Notes: generated by a model not told the origin, from the sequence alone. A DNA stretch of 64,000 nt from Marinobacter fuscus (GCF_003007675.1 NZ_PXNP01000097.1:62001-126000); one strand, 5' to 3'. Shown: positions 53,191 to 62,829, numbered from the stretch's first letter. Made by a program: numbers and translations.

Positions 53191-56066
53191 TGGCCTTGTC
53201 GTTGCCCTGGCGCCGGCGTGCCGCCGACGATGCCACACCGACCGACGATCGGCAGGACGACTGGACGCGCCATGTGCGCGCACTGCGCGAAGCCGGCATT
53301 TCCGAACCCGGCGCGGCGGTCGCGCACGAGCGTCCGGCCACGGCCGCCGACGAGCAGGCGCTGTATGACGTGGCGCCGTCATTCGTCGCGCTGCTGCCGT
53401 GGGTCGAGTATCTGCCGGACTCGCAGTGCATGCTGCTTGAGGACGGCGTCTCGGTTGCCGCCTTCTTCGAGCTGACGCCGCTGGGCACCGAAGGCCGCGA
53501 GGCCGCCTGGCTGGCGCAAGCACGCGACGCATTGGAAAACGCTCTGCAGGACAGCTTCGACGAGCTCGATGCCAACCCGTGGGTGCTCCAGCTCTATGCC
53601 CAGGACGAAGCCAACTTCGACCAGTACCTGGACACGCTGCGTGGCTACGTCCAGCCGCGCGCCGAGGGCAGCCGTTTCACCGAGTTCTACCTGGCCTCGT
53701 TCGCCCACCACCTGCGCGCCGTCTCCAAATCCGGCGGCCTATTCAAGGACAGCGTGGTCACCCGCCTGCCGTGGCGCGGCCAGAACCGGCGCGTGCGCAT
53801 GGTGGTCTATCGCCGCGCCGCAGGCCAGACCGGCCGCCGCGGCCAGACGCCCGAGCAGGCGCTGAATGTTGTGTGCGACCGCCTGATCGGCGGCCTGGCC
53901 AATGCCGGCATCCAGACGCGCAGGATGGGAGCGCCGCAGATCCACGACTGGCTGCTGCGCTGGTTCAACCCCAGGCCCACCATGCTCGGGCCGACGGCAC
54001 AGGATCGCGAACGCTTCTACCGGCTGGCAGCCTATCCGGAGGCGTCGGAGCCCGACGAGATCGAGTTGGCCAGTGGCAGGGACTTTTCGCAGCGGCTGTT
54101 CTTCGGCCAGCCACGCTCGGATGCCGAGTCTGGGCTGTGGTACTTCGACGGCGTACCACACCGGGTCATGGTCACCGACCGCCTGCGCACGCCACCTTCC
54201 ACAGGCCATCTCACCGGCGAAACGCGCAAGGGCGACGCGATCAACACGCTGTTCGATCAGTTGCCCGAGGGCACCGTGATGTGCCTGACGCTGGTCGCCA
54301 CACCGCAGGACGTGCTTGAAGCGCACCTCAATCACCTGGCGAAGAAGGCTGTGGGCGAGACCCTGGCTTCGGAACAGGCGCTGCAGGACGTGCAGGAAGC
54401 ACGTTCGCTGATCGGCAGCGCCCACAAGCTCTATCGCGGCTCGCTCGCGTTCTATCTGTCCGGCGACAACGAGGACGAGCTGGACCGGCGTGGCCTACAG
54501 CTTGCGAACGTGATGCTCAACGCCGGGCTGCAACCGGTTCGCGAAGAGGACGAAGTCGCCCCGCTCAACACCTATCTGCGCTGGCTGCCTTGCGTCTACA
54601 ACCCCGGTGCCGACCGCAAGCAGTGGTACACGCAACTGATGTTCGCGCAGCACGCGGCGAACCTGTCGCCAGCCTGGGGGCGCAGTCGGGGTACGGGCCG
54701 GCCCGGCATCACGCTGTTCAACCGCGGGGGCGGCGTCATCACGTTCGACCCGTTCAACAGGCTGGACAGGCAGATGAATGCCCATCTGTTTCTGTTTGGC
54801 CCCACCGGCAGCGGCAAGTCGGCCACGTTGAACAACATTCTCAACCAGGTCGCCGCGATCTATCGCCCGAGGATGTTCATCGTCGAGGCCGGGAACTCGT
54901 TTGGTCTGCTGGCAGATTTCGCCGCACGGCTGGGCCTGACGGTGAATCGGGTCAAGCTCGCACCCGGCTCGGGGGTGAGCCTTGCCCCGTTCGCCGATGC
55001 GCGTCGGCTGATCGAAACGCCCAGCGACGTACAGACCTTGGACGCCGATGCGCTGGACGAAGAACAGCCAGACGATCCCGCCAATACCGATACAGACGAA
55101 CAGCGCGACGTGCTGGGCGAGCTGGAGATTACCGCGCGCCTGATGATCACCGGAGGCGAGGATAAAGAAGAGGCGCGGATGACCCGCGCCGACCGCAGTT
55201 TGATCCGGCAGTGCATTCTCGATGCCGCCCGCCAGTGCGTCGCGGCAGATCGCGATGTGCTCACGCGCGATGTGCGCGATGCGTTGCGCGAGCGCGGCCA
55301 CGATACGACGCTGCCCGATACCCGGCGCACGCGCTTGCTGGAGATGGCCGACGCCATGGACATCTTCACGCAGGGCTCGGACGGCGAGATGTTCGACCGC
55401 CCCGGCACGCCCTGGCCGGAAGTGGACATCACGGTCGTCGACCTCGCCACCTATGCCAGGGAGGGCTACAACGCCCAGCTCTCGATCGCCTATATCTCGC
55501 TGATCAACACCGTCAACAACATTGCCGAACGCGACCAGTTTCTTGGCAGGCCAATCCTCAACGTGACCGATGAAGGCCACATCATCACGCGCAATCCCTT
55601 GCTGTCGCCGTATGTGGTGAAGGTGACGAAGATGTGGAGAAAATTGGGCGCTTGGTACTGGTTGGCGACACAGAACATCGACGATCTGCCCAAGGCCGCA
55701 GAGCCGATGCTCAACATGATCGAGTGGTGGCTGTGTTTGTCGATGCCCCCGGACGAGGTGGAAAAAATCGCCCGGTTCCGCGAACTCTCGCCCGCGCAGA
55801 AGGCGCTGATGCTGTCGGCCAGGAAGGAGGCCGGCAAGTTCACCGAGGGGGTGATTTTGTCGAAGTCGATGGAGGTGCTGTTCAGGGCCGTACCACCGAG
55901 CCTGTACCTGGCGTTGGCCCAGACCGAGCCTGAAGAGAAAGCCGAGCGATACCGCCTCATGCAGCAGTTTGGCGTCAACGAGCTGGAGGCCGCGCTCAAG
56001 GTGTCCGAGGACATCGACCGCGCACGCGGCATCGAGCCATTGCCTTATGCCGATCTGCTTTCCTGA
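53190..56066 (+). CDS. traC: VirB4/TraC-type conjugative ATPase (PFL_4706)
   Basis: A 958-aa protein, the main motor of T4SS assembly. The N-terminal part (about 1-520) is the VirB4/TraC regulatory region. Walker A is FLFGPTGSGKSATLNN (about residue 530), then IVEAGNSFGLLADFA. The Walker B and sensor region (about 760-830) has VDLATYAREGYNAQLSIAY, ILNVTDEGHIITRNPL and WYWLATQNIDDLP. It is cytoplasmic or membrane-associated. Length is usual for the class. A second start codon is not needed; it overlaps the lipoprotein stop by one base. Confidence 0.93.
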   Translation: MALSLPWRRRAADDATPTDDRQDDWTRHVRALREAGISEPGAAVAHERPATAADEQALYDVAPSFVALLPWVEYLPDSQCMLLEDGVSVAAFFELTPLGTEGREAAWLAQARDALENALQDSFDELDANPWVLQLYAQDEANFDQYLDTLRGYVQPRAEGSRFTEFYLASFAHHLRAVSKSGGLFKDSVVTRLPWRGQNRRVRMVVYRRAAGQTGRRGQTPEQALNVVCDRLIGGLANAGIQTRRMGAPQIHDWLLRWFNPRPTMLGPTAQDRERFYRLAAYPEASEPDEIELASGRDFSQRLFFGQPRSDAESGLWYFDGVPHRVMVTDRLRTPPSTGHLTGETRKGDAINTLFDQLPEGTVMCLTLVATPQDVLEAHLNHLAKKAVGETLASEQALQDVQEARSLIGSAHKLYRGSLAFYLSGDNEDELDRRGLQLANVMLNAGLQPVREEDEVAPLNTYLRWLPCVYNPGADRKQWYTQLMFAQHAANLSPAWGRSRGTGRPGITLFNRGGGVITFDPFNRLDRQMNAHLFLFGPTGSGKSATLNNILNQVAAIYRPRMFIVEAGNSFGLLADFAARLGLTVNRVKLAPGSGVSLAPFADARRLIETPSDVQTLDADALDEEQPDDPANTDTDEQRDVLGELEITARLMITGGEDKEEARMTRADRSLIRQCILDAARQCVAADRDVLTRDVRDALRERGHDTTLPDTRRTRLLEMADAMDIFTQGSDGEMFDRPGTPWPEVDITVVDLATYAREGYNAQLSIAYISLINTVNNIAERDQFLGRPILNVTDEGHIITRNPLLSPYVVKVTKMWRKLGAWYWLATQNIDDLPKAAEPMLNMIEWWLCLSMPPDEVEKIARFRELSPAQKALMLSARKEAGKFTEGVILSKSMEVLFRAVPPSLYLALAQTEPEEKAERYRLMQQFGVNELEAALKVSEDIDRARGIEPLPYADLLS

Positions 56067-56081
56067 CGGCCGGAGCCCGCC

Positions 56082-56840
56082 ATGCCTGTCCATCGCTCAA
56101 CGACCCCACCACTGTCCGTCCGCCGTCGCCGCTGTCTGCGCCTGTTGGCCTGCGCCGTCGGCATGTTGGCGCTGCTGCTGTTCGCGCTGCTCACCGTGGT
56201 GCAGCGCGAGGTGTCAGACGCCACACCGGCCCCGACCACCGAGCAGCACCCGGCCGGCCCGCCGTGGCGCCACGGCCAGCCCGATGCCCGTTTCGTGCTG
56301 ACCTTCTACGCCGACCTGGAATGTCCGTTCTGCAAGGACTACTACCCGGGCCTGAAGAGCTGGATCGGCCAGCAGGCCGACGTCAGCCTGCAATGGCATC
56401 ACCTGCCTCTGGCGGCGCACGAGCCGGTCGCCTCAGCGCTGGCCAGCATGGCCGAGTGCGCGGGCGAAACCGGCGGGCATGGTGCGTTCTTCGATGCCAT
56501 CGGCTGGCTGTACCAGCACACACGCAGCGGCGGCCAGGGGCTCCCCGAGGGGCGTCGCTTTCCGGGGCTGACGCCGGCGTTGCGAGACTGCCTGGACAGC
56601 GAGCGCCCGCAGGCCGTCGTGCGCACCCAGGCCGAACAGGGCACGCACGCCGGCATCACCGCCACCCCCAGCCTGCGCCTGGAGGATCGCCAGAGCGGCC
56701 GGTCGTTGCTGCTGCAGGGGCCGGTCGAGGGCGATGCGCTACTGTCCGCGATGGATCTGCTGATGGGTGATGCACCGGATACCGCTCCGGCGCACGCCGC
56801 AGGTTTGTCCGCCATCGAAGATGGCGACATGCCCAGGTAG
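56082..56840 (+). CDS. DsbA/DsbC-like thioredoxin-fold protein of the T4SS
   Basis: A 252-aa protein. An N-terminal helix (LLACAVGMLALLLFALLTV) is followed by the redox motif FYADLECPFCKDYY (CPFC, about residue 85). The rest has a thioredoxin fold with ITATPSLRLEDRQ and the cis-proline before SLRL. A periplasmic thiol oxidoreductase that probably forms disulfides in T4SS parts. Its last codons form the first hairpin of leader copy F. Confidence 0.9.
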   Translation: MPVHRSTTPPLSVRRRRCLRLLACAVGMLALLLFALLTVVQREVSDATPAPTTEQHPAGPPWRHGQPDARFVLTFYADLECPFCKDYYPGLKSWIGQQADVSLQWHHLPLAAHEPVASALASMAECAGETGGHGAFFDAIGWLYQHTRSGGQGLPEGRRFPGLTPALRDCLDSERPQAVVRTQAEQGTHAGITATPSLRLEDRQSGRSLLLQGPVEGDALLSAMDLLMGDAPDTAPAHAAGLSAIEDGDMPR

Positions 56841-56935
56841 CCGAGGTCTTCGAGGCTACGGCGCAGCACTGCTGCGCTGACCGTCGTTCGCAACGCATCC
56901 CGAAGCGAACGGCCAGCGTCCGCGCTGGTGGATGT
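56811..56935 (+). ncRNA. Structured leader element, copy F, upstream of radC
   Basis: P1 gccatc-gaa-gatggc (56811-56825, inside the previous gene), P2 gtagcc/ggctac (56837/56854), P3 cgcagc-act-gctgcg (56862-56876), P4 cgttcgc/gcgaacg (56885/56905), P5 ccagcg-tccg-cgctgg (56913-56928). The P4 loop has acGCATCcc; GATGT follows (56931), pairing through one G-U. Only copy in the T4SS region and the only one before a radC gene. Confidence 0.8.
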
Positions 56936-56957
56936 GTGGTTTTTTCATTTCGTCACG

Positions 56958-56982
56958 CCCATGGAGGTTCCGCCTCCGTGGG
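56958..56982 (+). promoter_or_regulatory. Pre-RBS hairpin of the radC gene
   Basis: cccatggagg-ttccg-cctccgtggg (one G-U), followed by ggggcctcc, then a ggagg ribosome site. Same class as the short hairpins before accessory-module genes. Confidence 0.5.
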
Positions 56983-57011
56983 GGGCCTCCGTTCATCTAC
57001 TGGAGGTTCCC

Positions 57012-57518
57012 ATGACCGACGTACTGACCCTCGAAGACTCCCATACCGAGTTGGAACACGATCCCGTTGTCGTCGATACGCACGAAGACCGGATCGTTCA
57101 ACAGGCCATCGCGCTGCTGGAGCGACGCATGTTCAAGGCGGGTACCGCCTTGCGGAATCCGAGCGAGGTGTGCGACTACCTGCGTTTGATGCTCGTCGGC
57201 GAGCCCAACGAAATCTTCGCCGTCCTGCTTCTCGACACGCGCCACAAGGTGCTGGCGTACGAGCCGCTGTTCCGCGGCACGATCGATGGCGCATCAGTCT
57301 ATCCCCGGGTGGTCGTCCAGCGTGCGCTGGCAGCCAATGCCGCCGCCGTCATCTTCGCGCACCAGCATCCCTCGGGGAACTCGGAGCCCAGTGCAGCCGA
57401 TCGCGCGATCACCCGCCGACTCAAGGACGCTCTGGATCTGATCGACATCCGGGTGCTGGATCACTTCATCATCGGCGAGGGCCGACCGTACTCTTTTGCC
57501 GAGAATGGCTTGCTGTAG
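57012..57518 (+). CDS. radC: RadC-like JAB-domain protein
   Basis: A 168-aa RadC of the short mobile-element type. The JAMM/JAB metal motif is [19 protein letters not shown], with the histidines and aspartate in place. Upstream is a strand-rich region, [27 protein letters not shown]. It lacks the N-terminal helix-hairpin-helix domain of chromosomal RadC. Often called DNA repair, but the function is not clear. The start follows ggagg. It lies inside the T4SS cluster behind leader copy F. Confidence 0.92.
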   Translation: MTDVLTLEDSHTELEHDPVVVDTHEDRIVQQAIALLERRMFKAGTALRNPSEVCDYLRLMLVGEPNEIFAVLLLDTRHKVLAYEPLFRGTIDGASVYPRVVVQRALAANAAAVIFAHQHPSGNSEPSAADRAITRRLKDALDLIDIRVLDHFIIGEGRPYSFAENGLL

Positions 57519-57553
57519 CGGCGTAGAATCGCGTCCGCCAAGCCGCATCCCAC

Positions 57554-57586
57554 GCATGGGCCTGTCCCCAGGTCCATGCGCTTTTT
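57554..57586 (+). terminator. Intrinsic terminator after radC
   Basis: gcatgggcct-gtcccc-aggtccatgc (one G-U) followed by gctttttcg. It would separate radC from the rest of the T4SS genes, which have another hairpin (cgggg-tcgattca-ccccg, near 57671) before the next gene. Confidence 0.78.
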
Positions 57587-57699
57587 CGTTTCCCTCGCAT
57601 CACCGGAAAACAGGGATTGCCACAGTGCGCATTGTTCGTGGTGCGCATCTGCCTCATGGGTTCGACTACCGGGGTCGATTCACCCCGAGACACGAAGCC

Positions 57700-58122
57700 A
57701 TGCACGCCTTTCTTGCACACCTTGGCCAGACGCTGGCCCTCCCCGCGCTACTGCTTGCCGGCAACGTCATGGCTGCGGAGATCTGGATCGTGACGGACGC
57801 CCGCAACCCGGTGGCAGGTGCCCAGGCGGCGGATCGCGTCATCCAACTCGACGCGGCGCAGGCCATCGAGGCGGATCTGTCGGCCGGGTTGCCGAACGAC
57901 CCGCAGCGGGCCGCGGCGTTCGTGCAGCGACGTTTGAACGATGGCGGACAGGCGCTGCAACAGCGCATCCGTGATGCCTACCAGGGCGTGACCGATGCCT
58001 GGAGCCTCGGCATCACCAGCATTCCGGCGGTGATCGTCGATCAGCGCTACGTCGTCTACGGGGTGAGCGACCTCGGCCAGGCGCTGGCCCGCATCGAGCG
58101 TTACCGGGAGGAGCAGCCATGA
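57700..58122 (+). CDS. TIGR03757-type ICE protein
   Basis: A 140-aa exported protein. The start at 57700 (MHAFLAHLGQTLALPALLLA) gives a signal peptide ending VMAAE. Then EIWIVTDARNPVAG, DPQRAAAFVQRRLNDGG and GITSIPAVIVDQRYVVYGVSDL, a thioredoxin-like C-terminal half related to TrbC/TraW proteins. Periplasmic pilus-assembly role likely. Overlaps the next gene by 4 bp. Confidence 0.87.
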   Translation: MHAFLAHLGQTLALPALLLAGNVMAAEIWIVTDARNPVAGAQAADRVIQLDAAQAIEADLSAGLPNDPQRAAAFVQRRLNDGGQALQQRIRDAYQGVTDAWSLGITSIPAVIVDQRYVVYGVSDLGQALARIERYREEQP

Positions 58123-59051
58123 TTCCCCGTCGCCTGCGGCTTGGAGCCGCCGCCGTGCTGCTGTGCAGCGCCACGTCGAGCTTCGCCCTCAACACCGCCA
58201 CCATCATCTCCTCAACCCTGTCGCCGGACTGCCTCGAATATCGCGTCACCGGGATCTGCTACTGGCTGTACTGCTCTCTGTCGGGCTGCTCGGTGCGCAC
58301 CTCCATCAAGGTCAGGCACTACGTTCCCGACGCCGTGGTATCGAGCTACTCGAATACTGGGCAGAACCCGTGGATCGAAGTGCGGCCGATGAGCCCGCCC
58401 ACCCCCTCGGCTCAGGCCGGCGGTGACGGCACCACCAACGAGGATCACGAGAACAACCTGGCGAAATTCAAGAACGCCGACGTCATTGGCCATCCGGGCG
58501 GTCAGGTGTTCAGCCAGTTCGCCTCGGCGTCCGGCTACATCTGCCAGGGTGCTGGCACTGCGTTCATGCCGTACCTGCTCAGCACCTTCGACACGCTGGC
58601 CTGGCGCTACAACATGCCCGAAGCCGTGTATCCCGAGTCGCTGATTCCCGGCATGCGCGAGATCGGCACCCGCACCCGGCTGAACCTGTGGGGCAACGTC
58701 TATCCCAGGGGCGGCTTCCTGCATCAGGCCGACGACTACAAGGCTGGCGCGGTCGTCGCCCAGCGCGCCGGCGACGTCGTAACCCGGCGCGGCCAACTGC
58801 ATGTGTACCAGCCGCTGATGGCCAACGCGCGAGACGGCTACTGGCCGGCCGGCGCGTTGATCGAAAGCGATGCCAGCACCGGCAAGTGGCAGCGGCTGAC
58901 GCCGCGCCTTTCCAACACCTGCACCGTGTTTCCCCATGCCGGGCACTTGCCACAGGCGCAACAGGGTGACTACGCGTGGGCGCTGTGGCGCCCGTACAGC
59001 TGCTGCCAGCGTCGCGGACAGGTGTTCCTCGGCAGCGTGGATTTCAATTGA
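58119..59051 (+). CDS. TIGR03756-type ICE protein (TraU-like)
   Basis: A 310-aa exported protein. Signal to about SSFA, then LNTATIISSTLSPDCLEYRVTGICYWLYCS, with many cysteines (CLEYRVTGICYWLYCSLSGC). The TraU-like end is YAWALWRPYSCCQRRGQVFLG. The cysteines suggest disulfides, supplied by the DsbA-like protein encoded in the same cluster. Needed for DNA transfer in related systems. Confidence 0.89.
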   Translation: MIPRRLRLGAAAVLLCSATSSFALNTATIISSTLSPDCLEYRVTGICYWLYCSLSGCSVRTSIKVRHYVPDAVVSSYSNTGQNPWIEVRPMSPPTPSAQAGGDGTTNEDHENNLAKFKNADVIGHPGGQVFSQFASASGYICQGAGTAFMPYLLSTFDTLAWRYNMPEAVYPESLIPGMREIGTRTRLNLWGNVYPRGGFLHQADDYKAGAVVAQRAGDVVTRRGQLHVYQPLMANARDGYWPAGALIESDASTGKWQRLTPRLSNTCTVFPHAGHLPQAQQGDYAWALWRPYSCCQRRGQVFLGSVDFN

Positions 59052-59061
59052 GGGTTCCGCC

Positions 59062-60459
59062 ATGAAGCATTCCGAGCTGACGACGCCGCACGACCGCCCC
59101 TCACGTCTCTGGCGGCCTGGCGCGCTGGCCTGCGCACTGGCCGTTGCCAGCGGGCTGGCGCTCGCCCAGAGCGGCGGCTTCCAGACCAGCGGCAGCGTGA
59201 TCGGCGACGAGGTCATGTACTCGATCGGCGGTGGCAACGCCGTCTCGATGAGCGGTGCGGCCGGCATGCGCTCCCTCGGTGTCGGGGTTGGGTGGAACAG
59301 CAATCTGGTGTGCGGCGACATGAGCATCAGCACCACGATCCAGAACCAGCTCAACGGCCTGACGAATGGGTTTCAGAACATCATGAGCAACGTGATCCAG
59401 AGCGCGACCAGCGCCGTGGCGTCGCTCCCCGCGCTGATCATCCAGAGAGCGGACCCCGGCCTCTACAACCTGCTGACCAATGGTGTGCTCCAGGCAAGGC
59501 TGGATTTCGATCGCTCCAAGTTGACCTGCCGGTCGATGGCCGAACGCATGGCGGACATGGCCGGTGGCCAGTTGGGCTGGAGCCAGATGGCCGAAGGCAT
59601 GGCGCTGCGTGATGCCGTGTCGAGCACGGATGCGGTGTCAGCCGTCGAGCAGGCCGAGACGCGCCGGGGCAATGACGGTGTGCCGTGGGTCGGCGGCAGT
59701 AACGCCGGCGGCGCCGGTCAGCCGTCGATCAAGGTGATGGGCGACGTGACGCGCGCGGGCTACAACCTTGTGAACGGGCGCAACGCGACCGATACGTCGG
59801 CCATCGATCCGGCGAGCTGCAACAGCCTGGCCTGCCAGACTTGGGCCTCACCGCAGCAAGCGGTCGAATGGGCCACGCGGGTGCTGGGCGAACAGGAGCA
59901 ACGTACCTGCGACGCCTGCACAAAGACTGAGACGATTCCCGGCGTGGGCCTGCCCCCCCTCATTCAGGAGGAGTACGACGCCAAGCTGCAAACGCTGCAG
60001 GAGTTGATCAGCGGTGCGCGCAACACCACCTTCGAGAACCTTGCCGAGGCAGGCAGCGTGTCGTTGCCGATTACCCGCGGCGTCATCGAGGCGCTGCGCG
60101 ATGAGCCGGATCAGCACGTGCTGGCGCAACGCCTGGCTTCGGAAGTGGCCCTGGCGTCGGTGCTGGAGAAGGCTCTGCTGCTGCAGCGCACCTTGCTGAC
60201 CGGGCGCAAGGAGCCGAACGTCGCCGCCAACCAGTTGGCGACCGCCGCCGTCGACCAGGAAAGCGACTCGCTGGATCGGGAGATCTCCAACCTCAAGACC
60301 GAACTCGAACTGCGCCGCACGCTTGCCAACAACTCGCCGATGGCGATCATCCAGCGCCATGGAACCAGGGCCGCGGGCTCCCGGGGTATCTACGAAGGTG
60401 ACCCCGTGCCGGATCGCCTCGACCAGTTGCAGCGGGCCAATCCGGGGAGCACGCCATGA
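59062..60459 (+). CDS. TIGR03755-type ICE protein (TraH-like)
   Basis: A 465-aa exported protein. Signal peptide ALACALAVASGLALA, then GGFQTSGSVIGDEVMYSIGGG, a family hallmark. Cysteines are in NLVCGDMSIS, DRSKLTCRSMAERM, CNSLACQTW and RTCDACTKTE. The middle and end are helical and coiled (AVDQESDSLDREISNLKTELELR). Corresponds to the TraH-type pilus assembly protein. Start at 59062. Overlaps the next gene by 4 bp. Confidence 0.89.
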   Translation: MKHSELTTPHDRPSRLWRPGALACALAVASGLALAQSGGFQTSGSVIGDEVMYSIGGGNAVSMSGAAGMRSLGVGVGWNSNLVCGDMSISTTIQNQLNGLTNGFQNIMSNVIQSATSAVASLPALIIQRADPGLYNLLTNGVLQARLDFDRSKLTCRSMAERMADMAGGQLGWSQMAEGMALRDAVSSTDAVSAVEQAETRRGNDGVPWVGGSNAGGAGQPSIKVMGDVTRAGYNLVNGRNATDTSAIDPASCNSLACQTWASPQQAVEWATRVLGEQEQRTCDACTKTETIPGVGLPPLIQEEYDAKLQTLQELISGARNTTFENLAEAGSVSLPITRGVIEALRDEPDQHVLAQRLASEVALASVLEKALLLQRTLLTGRKEPNVAANQLATAAVDQESDSLDREISNLKTELELRRTLANNSPMAIIQRHGTRAAGSRGIYEGDPVPDRLDQLQRANPGSTP

Positions 60460-60803
60460 ACCTGACCTGGGGGCCGCGCTGGCTGCTCATCCGCAGGGTG
60501 GCGAAGGTGCTGCTGTGGGCGATGCTGCTGCTCGCGGCAGCCGTGCTCATCAACATCGTGGGCATCCACTTCCTCGGCAGCGTAGTCGGCTGGGAGCGCT
60601 GGCTCGTCGAGACCTCCGGTTTCTTCCTGCTGTGGCGGCTGTGCCTGTACGGGGCGACGGTCTGCGGCTGGGTCTGGATGCGTCGGCGTCTGCTGGCGCG
60701 TGAATCCGGCATGGAAGCCAGGCGTCGCCTCCTGCGCGCCGAAGTCGCCGGCGTGGTGGGAATCGTCGCGCTCGAGGCCAGCCTGCTGATGCAGGCGACG
60801 TAG
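60456..60803 (+). CDS. Small ICE membrane protein, 115 aa
   Basis: A 115-aa protein with at least two helices: LLWAMLLLAAAVLINIVGI and LLWRLCLYGATVCGWVWM, and a C-terminal VAGVVGIVALEASLLMQ. Basic segments lie between them (RRRLLARESGMEARRRLL). It has conserved gene position between the TraH-like and TraG genes. Role unknown, probably assembly or stability of TraG. ATGA overlap at the start. Confidence 0.82.
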   Translation: MNLTWGPRWLLIRRVAKVLLWAMLLLAAAVLINIVGIHFLGSVVGWERWLVETSGFFLLWRLCLYGATVCGWVWMRRRLLARESGMEARRRLLRAEVAGVVGIVALEASLLMQAT

Positions 60804-60817
60804 CGGGAGGATGGCAC

Positions 60818-62338
60818 ATGACGCTGTTCACCACGGACTACCTGGAGTACTACCTGACCCTGCTGAGCTGGGTCATCCACAACGGAATTTGGGCGGTGCT
60901 CGTTTCCAGCGGTGTGTTCGCCATACCCTTCGTGGCGATCATCATCCAGGAATGGCTGCGCGCGCGAGCCGAAGGTGCGGACGAAGGAAATAAAGGCGCG
61001 CTGTCCTCGCTGCGCATCGAGAACCGTGTCTGGGTGGCGATCGTCGTGGTGATGTTCGCGGGCATCCCCTTCATCGACGTTGACCTCAACACCATCAAGT
61101 ACGACCAGGCGCGCTCGGCGCAATGCCAGGTGAGCGTGCCCGAACCTGGAGAGACCGGCTGGTCGCAGTCGTTCAGCACGCTCAACAACCAGAGCGCACG
61201 CGTGCCGGTGTGGTGGGCGTTCATGCACGCGCTGTCGCGCGCGATCACCGGGGCCTCGGTTGCTGCCATCCCATGTGGAACCGACCTGCGGCAGATCCGT
61301 ATGGAGATCAATGCCACACGCATCGACGACCCGGTTTTGGCGCAGGAAGTCGCCGATTTCACCCACGACTGCTACGGCCCGGCGCGCGCCAAGTTGTTTA
61401 TGAACCGTCCGAATCTCGATGAAGCACAGATGCACGACGTCACCTGGATCGGCTCGCGGTTCTACCTCGACAACGCCGGCTACTACGACACCTACCGCGC
61501 AAGGGCGCCGCGCGATGGATGGGCCTACGACAGCAACCGGGATGCCGGCCTGGCGCAGGTGCCGAGCGGTGCCGGCTATCCGACCTGCCGCCAGTGGTGG
61601 AACGACAGCGGCAACGGCCTGCGCGCACGTCTGCTGGATCAGGTCGATCCCAGCCTGCTCAACCGTCTGGCCGGCTGGGCCGGTTTCCTGAGCCGCACCG
61701 AAGTGGATGACTCGGTGATCCGCACCATTGCCTCACCGCGCCAGCAGAAACTCAACCAGGGCAGCGTCTACACGGATTACGGCGGGCAAATCGACAAAAC
61801 GCTGCCCAACGTCATCAACCGCGCCGCCAGCGATGTCGGGATGGCGGTTGGCGGGCTTGCCTATTTCCCGGCGATGGACGTCGTGCGCCAGGCCCTGCCG
61901 ATGGTGCTGGCGTTCCTGAAAATGGCGCTGGTGATCTGCATCCCGATCGTCTTGCTGATCGGCACCTACGACCTGAAGACCGTTATCACGCTCACCGTCG
62001 TCCAGTTTGCATTGTTCTTCACCGACTTTTGGCTGCAACTGGCTCGATGGATCGACAGCACGATCCTCGATGCACTCTACGGTTGGGGGTTCGGATGGAA
62101 CCGCCCGCATACCAACTTCGATCCCCTGATCGGATTGAACAACACATTCGGCGACATGCTGCTCAATTTCGTCATGGGAGCCATGTTCCTGGTACTGCCT
62201 GGATTCTGGATCGCGTCGCTGGGATGGGTCGGCTTTCGCGCAGGTCAGGCCATTCAAGGTATGACCGAAGGCACGAAGGGAGGTGCGCAGGCTGGCGGTA
62301 AAGGCGCCGGAGCCATGTCAGGTGGGAAGCTCAAGTAG
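60818..62338 (+). CDS. traG: TraG-type mating-pair protein
   Basis: A 506-aa membrane protein of the TraG N-terminal family. Helices are near residues 10-45 (YYLTLLSWVIHNGIWAVLVSSGVFAIPFVAI), 75-95 and a block from about 345-490 (MVLAFLKMALVICIPIVLLIGTY, LTVVQFALFFTDFWLQL, FVMGAMFLVLPGFWIASLGW). The middle is periplasmic, with cysteine and aromatic residues. It stabilises mating pairs. The C-terminal TraG domain of F is absent. Ribosome site gggagg. Last gene of the T4SS operon seen here. Confidence 0.9.
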   Translation: MTLFTTDYLEYYLTLLSWVIHNGIWAVLVSSGVFAIPFVAIIIQEWLRARAEGADEGNKGALSSLRIENRVWVAIVVVMFAGIPFIDVDLNTIKYDQARSAQCQVSVPEPGETGWSQSFSTLNNQSARVPVWWAFMHALSRAITGASVAAIPCGTDLRQIRMEINATRIDDPVLAQEVADFTHDCYGPARAKLFMNRPNLDEAQMHDVTWIGSRFYLDNAGYYDTYRARAPRDGWAYDSNRDAGLAQVPSGAGYPTCRQWWNDSGNGLRARLLDQVDPSLLNRLAGWAGFLSRTEVDDSVIRTIASPRQQKLNQGSVYTDYGGQIDKTLPNVINRAASDVGMAVGGLAYFPAMDVVRQALPMVLAFLKMALVICIPIVLLIGTYDLKTVITLTVVQFALFFTDFWLQLARWIDSTILDALYGWGFGWNRPHTNFDPLIGLNNTFGDMLLNFVMGAMFLVLPGFWIASLGWVGFRAGQAIQGMTEGTKGGAQAGGKGAGAMSGGKLK

Positions 62339-62347
62339 AGCCGAACC

Positions 62348-62713
62348 TCAATCGTCCTTGTAATCGACGTGGGTGTGGTCGTTGTAGAGGTTCGGGTCGT
62401 ACCCCGGCGTGTTGCGAAGCTCGTCCATATCGGTGAAAGGCCAGGCGTCTTCGTCCGGGGAGTTTGCCGCCGAGGCCCAGGCAGCCGCGGTGACGAACAC
62501 CAGCAGCAGCGCAAGCCAGAAGGCCGCATAGAGCAGCACCCCCAGCACGGCGAGCTTGACGATCCACACCAGCGCGGTCGCGGCGCCGCTCGGCACGCCG
62601 ACGGAGGCCAGCCACGCGACCGCCCGCCGTTCGCGACGCACGTAGCCCCGCCAGCCACGGCCGAGCCAGCGGCCGAAGCGTTCTGCGGTACTGCTACGGG
62701 GTCTAGTGTTCAT
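62348..62713 (-). CDS. DUF3742 family membrane protein
   Basis: A 121-aa protein convergent with traG, 9 bp away. MNTRPRSSTAERFGRWLGRGWRGYVRRERRAVAWLASVGVP is typical of DUF3742, a basic N-terminus followed by one or two helices (ALVWIVKLAVLGVLLYAAFWLALLLVFVTAAAW). The tail is acidic (DEDAWPFTDMDELRN). Found at this place in related ICEs; unknown function. Start at 62713 with aggtg upstream. Confidence 0.86.
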   Translation of the reverse strand: MNTRPRSSTAERFGRWLGRGWRGYVRRERRAVAWLASVGVPSGAATALVWIVKLAVLGVLLYAAFWLALLLVFVTAAAWASAANSPDEDAWPFTDMDELRNTPGYDPNLYNDHTHVDYKDD

Positions 62714-62829
62714 GATCGTCACCTGCTTGTCTGCGTTACATGGTTGCTCCAGTGTGCGCCGGTGGCCACCACGGTGCGGCCAGCAATGCGGCATGTCTGC
62801 TGCGGGATTTCGGCCATCCGAGGCCATCC

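Noticed and set aside
54495..56093. 532-codon minus-strand frame opposite the VirB4-like gene
   Set aside because: Antisense shadow rich in Arg, His and Gln with no fold; the sense gene is full length.
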